DNA of 5,449 nt from an uncultured Erysipelotrichaceae bacterium (GTDB taxonomy: Bacteria; Bacillota_I; Bacilli_A; Erysipelotrichales; Erysipelotrichaceae): NCBI GenBank assembly GCA_947575425.1, contig CANPNQ010000091.1, positions 1 to 5,449 on the forward strand, read 5' to 3'. Below the pieces are notes generated by a model. It saw nothing but the letters and a program-made list of their open reading frames with translations. It was not told the DNA's origin and ran no database searches. The translations under genes and the position numbers were made by a program. Of this stretch, positions 4,814 through 5,449 are shown one piece after another (the stretch's first letter is position 1; each line of letters begins with the position of its first letter).

Positions 4814-4880
4814 AAAAAGTTGCTAAAATTTTAATTTTCTATATCTCTATATACTACCTATGCTTTACAAAACCCTTAGC

Positions 4881-4912
4881 AAATAAAAAGCAGAGTGATT
4901 TAAACCCTGCCT
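4881..4912 (-). terminator. Intrinsic terminator of the structured RNA
   Basis: On the minus strand GCAGGG pairs with CTCTGC (4905-4910 with 4890-4895, one G-U pair) around 9 nt, with two further weak pairs outside. It is followed by TTTTTATTT (4889-4881). The T-rich tail and the G-U pair both point to minus-strand termination. Confidence 0.65.
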
Positions 4913-5255
4913 ATAAACTGATTAAAAGGTGAATGGACATATCGCAATAGCAAGCAACATGTATAATTTAGGTATTAGGTTATTGCGAAACAAACTGAAA
5001 AGGTAATCATCGCTTCTTTACACTGCTATATGCCCTTGCCGACTATATACATCGGCTTCACCTAAAGCGCCCCCAAGGCTATTCCTAGCCTTAAGTATCT
5101 CCCCTCAGAGACATCCTCACGGATGTAATATGCAAATGTACTCACAAGTTAAGATCACTCATGTAATCAAAACAACTCAACTCTCTCCCAGTACTGAGTC
5201 GCCAACTCAATCAAACAATCTGCATATACGGAACCGTTTTTAATTCCGCAATACA

Positions 5256-5284
5256 ATCATATTCCAAAACAGCAAATAAGGCAA
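5256..5284 (-). promoter_or_regulatory. Candidate internal promoter of the structured RNA
   Basis: TTGCCT (5279-5284), 17 bp, TATGAT (5256-5261) on the minus strand. A start near 5249 would give an RNA of about 365 nt lacking the three-way junction. Confidence 0.45.
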
Positions 5285-5299
5285 TAGTTTTTGCGCGAC

Positions 5300-5354
5300 T
5301 TGCGGTTAAATCGCAAAACACGCGATAATCGTCGATTTTTCAAATCAACCGCAA
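5300..5354. repeat. Three-way junction fold
   Basis: An outer 8-bp perfect inverted repeat TTGCGGTT/AACCGCAA (5300-5307 with 5347-5354) encloses two hairpins: ATCGC/GCGAT (5310-5314 with 5322-5326) and GATTT/AAATC (5334-5338 with 5342-5346). The second abuts the outer stem directly. All pairs are Watson-Crick, so the fold could form in RNA from either strand or in single-stranded DNA. It probably forms the 5' domain of the large RNA, but a protein-binding site or origin-like element is possible. Confidence 0.55.
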
Positions 5355-5367
5355 CTCAGAATAATTG

Positions 5368-5395
5368 ATTTTATGTAAATATATGCTTATTTAAA
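5368..5395 (-). promoter_or_regulatory. Candidate upstream promoter of the structured RNA
   Basis: TTTAAA (5390-5395), 16 bp, TAAAAT (5368-5373) on the minus strand. A start near 5361 would include the three-way junction in the transcript. The region is AT-rich, so such boxes can arise by chance. Confidence 0.35.
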
Positions 5396-5449
5396 GCCAT
5401 TTTCCTCATATTGTGGCGATAGATGGATTGGTCTTTAAAATATAGAATG

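Larger units (their letters stand above)
4461..4822. repeat. Long direct repeat, copy B (cassette 3)
   Basis: Second copy of the 362-bp repeat at 4031-4392, displaced by exactly 430 bp. The differences are 4777 (g for a), 4792 (t for c), 4811 (c for a) and 4816 (a for g), all in the last 46 bp. The high identity implies a recent duplication or continuing gene conversion. Confidence 0.95.
4881..5361 (-). ncRNA. Candidate large structured non-coding RNA, class unknown
   Basis: No credible gene fills this region, but on the minus strand it contains a dense series of helices. From the 5' side: three-way junction 5300-5354; CGGAA/TTCCG (5229-5233 with 5244-5248); TGAGT/ACTCA (5195-5209); a two-part long helix (5190-5194 with 5138-5142, and 5176-5182 with 5147-5153, one G-U); ACATCC/GGATGT (5111-5126); AAGGCTA/TAGCCTT (5075-5092); CTTTA/TAAAG (5063-5067 with 5016-5020) enclosing GCCGA/TCGGC (5038-5056); an 8-bp helix (4942-4949 with 4981-4988); then the terminator. 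Two candidate promoters would give about 477 or 365 nt. It is not tmRNA or RNase P RNA by the motifs I know. The length and complexity are in the range of large Bacillota RNAs such as ROOL, but I cannot confirm any class. Short protein-like stretches in three different frames could instead mean a decayed gene. Confidence 0.5.

Noticed and set aside
4031..4822. Insertion sequence or CRISPR array
   Set aside because: There is no transposase, no terminal inverted repeats and no target duplication. Two 362-bp units with a 68-bp spacer do not fit CRISPR repeat sizes.
5210..5340. Protein-like 42-residue minus-strand stretch containing TIALFAVLEYDCIAEL
   Set aside because: It has no ATG or ribosome site and ends at a stop. 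Other protein-like stretches follow in different frames, overlapping the helices, so a non-coding RNA or old decayed gene is likelier than a gene.

Overview
The window looks like a piece of a low-to-moderate GC Bacillota (Firmicutes) genome or accessory element. The evidence is the strong purine-rich Shine-Dalgarno sites (AAAGGAGG), the sigma-A type promoters and the intrinsic terminators with U-tracts. No species-specific marker is visible. A gut Erysipelotrichia or Clostridia host is possible but is only an impression.

Left half (about 1-3490), all genes on the minus strand. A complete type IA DNA topoisomerase III (52-2196) has its own promoter (2259-2287). Upstream of it, and separated by an intrinsic terminator (2393-2424), lies a small two-helix membrane protein with a long acidic low-complexity tail (2485-3030). 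Upstream again is an XRE-family helix-turn-helix regulator (3149-3487). Its reading frame is intact except for one in-frame TGA in the middle of the DNA-binding domain, so it is probably a recent pseudogene; its promoter and ribosome site look intact.

Middle (about 3640-4822), no large genes. Three related cassettes lie in tandem. Two are nearly identical (4031-4392 and 4461-4822; 362 bp, 4 differences, 430-bp period) and the third, at about 3645-3800, is strongly diverged. In each, a plus-strand promoter (TTGNAN, 17 bp, TATAAT) would make an RNA of about 60-70 nt ending at a hairpin that starts AAAAGACGATGT. In the two close copies the opposite strand has a TATAAA box, a 10-residue leader frame, and a 25-residue frame encoding one hydrophobic helix plus a charged tail; its transcript would run into the same hairpin from the other side. 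This convergent layout is that of type I toxin-antitoxin loci (TxpA/RatA or Fst type), and the tandem repetition resembles the E. coli LDR repeats. The peptide matches no family I can name, so it is a candidate new type I system.

Right end (about 4881-5395), no gene. The region is filled with nested and tandem helices, including a perfect three-way junction, and ends on the minus strand in a hairpin with a U-rich tail. Two helices contain G-U pairs that form only in minus-strand RNA. The best reading is a large structured non-coding RNA of about 365-480 nt, transcribed toward the toxin-antitoxin array. Its class is not identified.

Taken together, a topoisomerase III, a decayed regulator, amplified toxin-antitoxin-like cassettes and a large non-coding RNA suggest an accessory or mobile region, but no integrase, relaxase, replication gene or attachment site is visible here.
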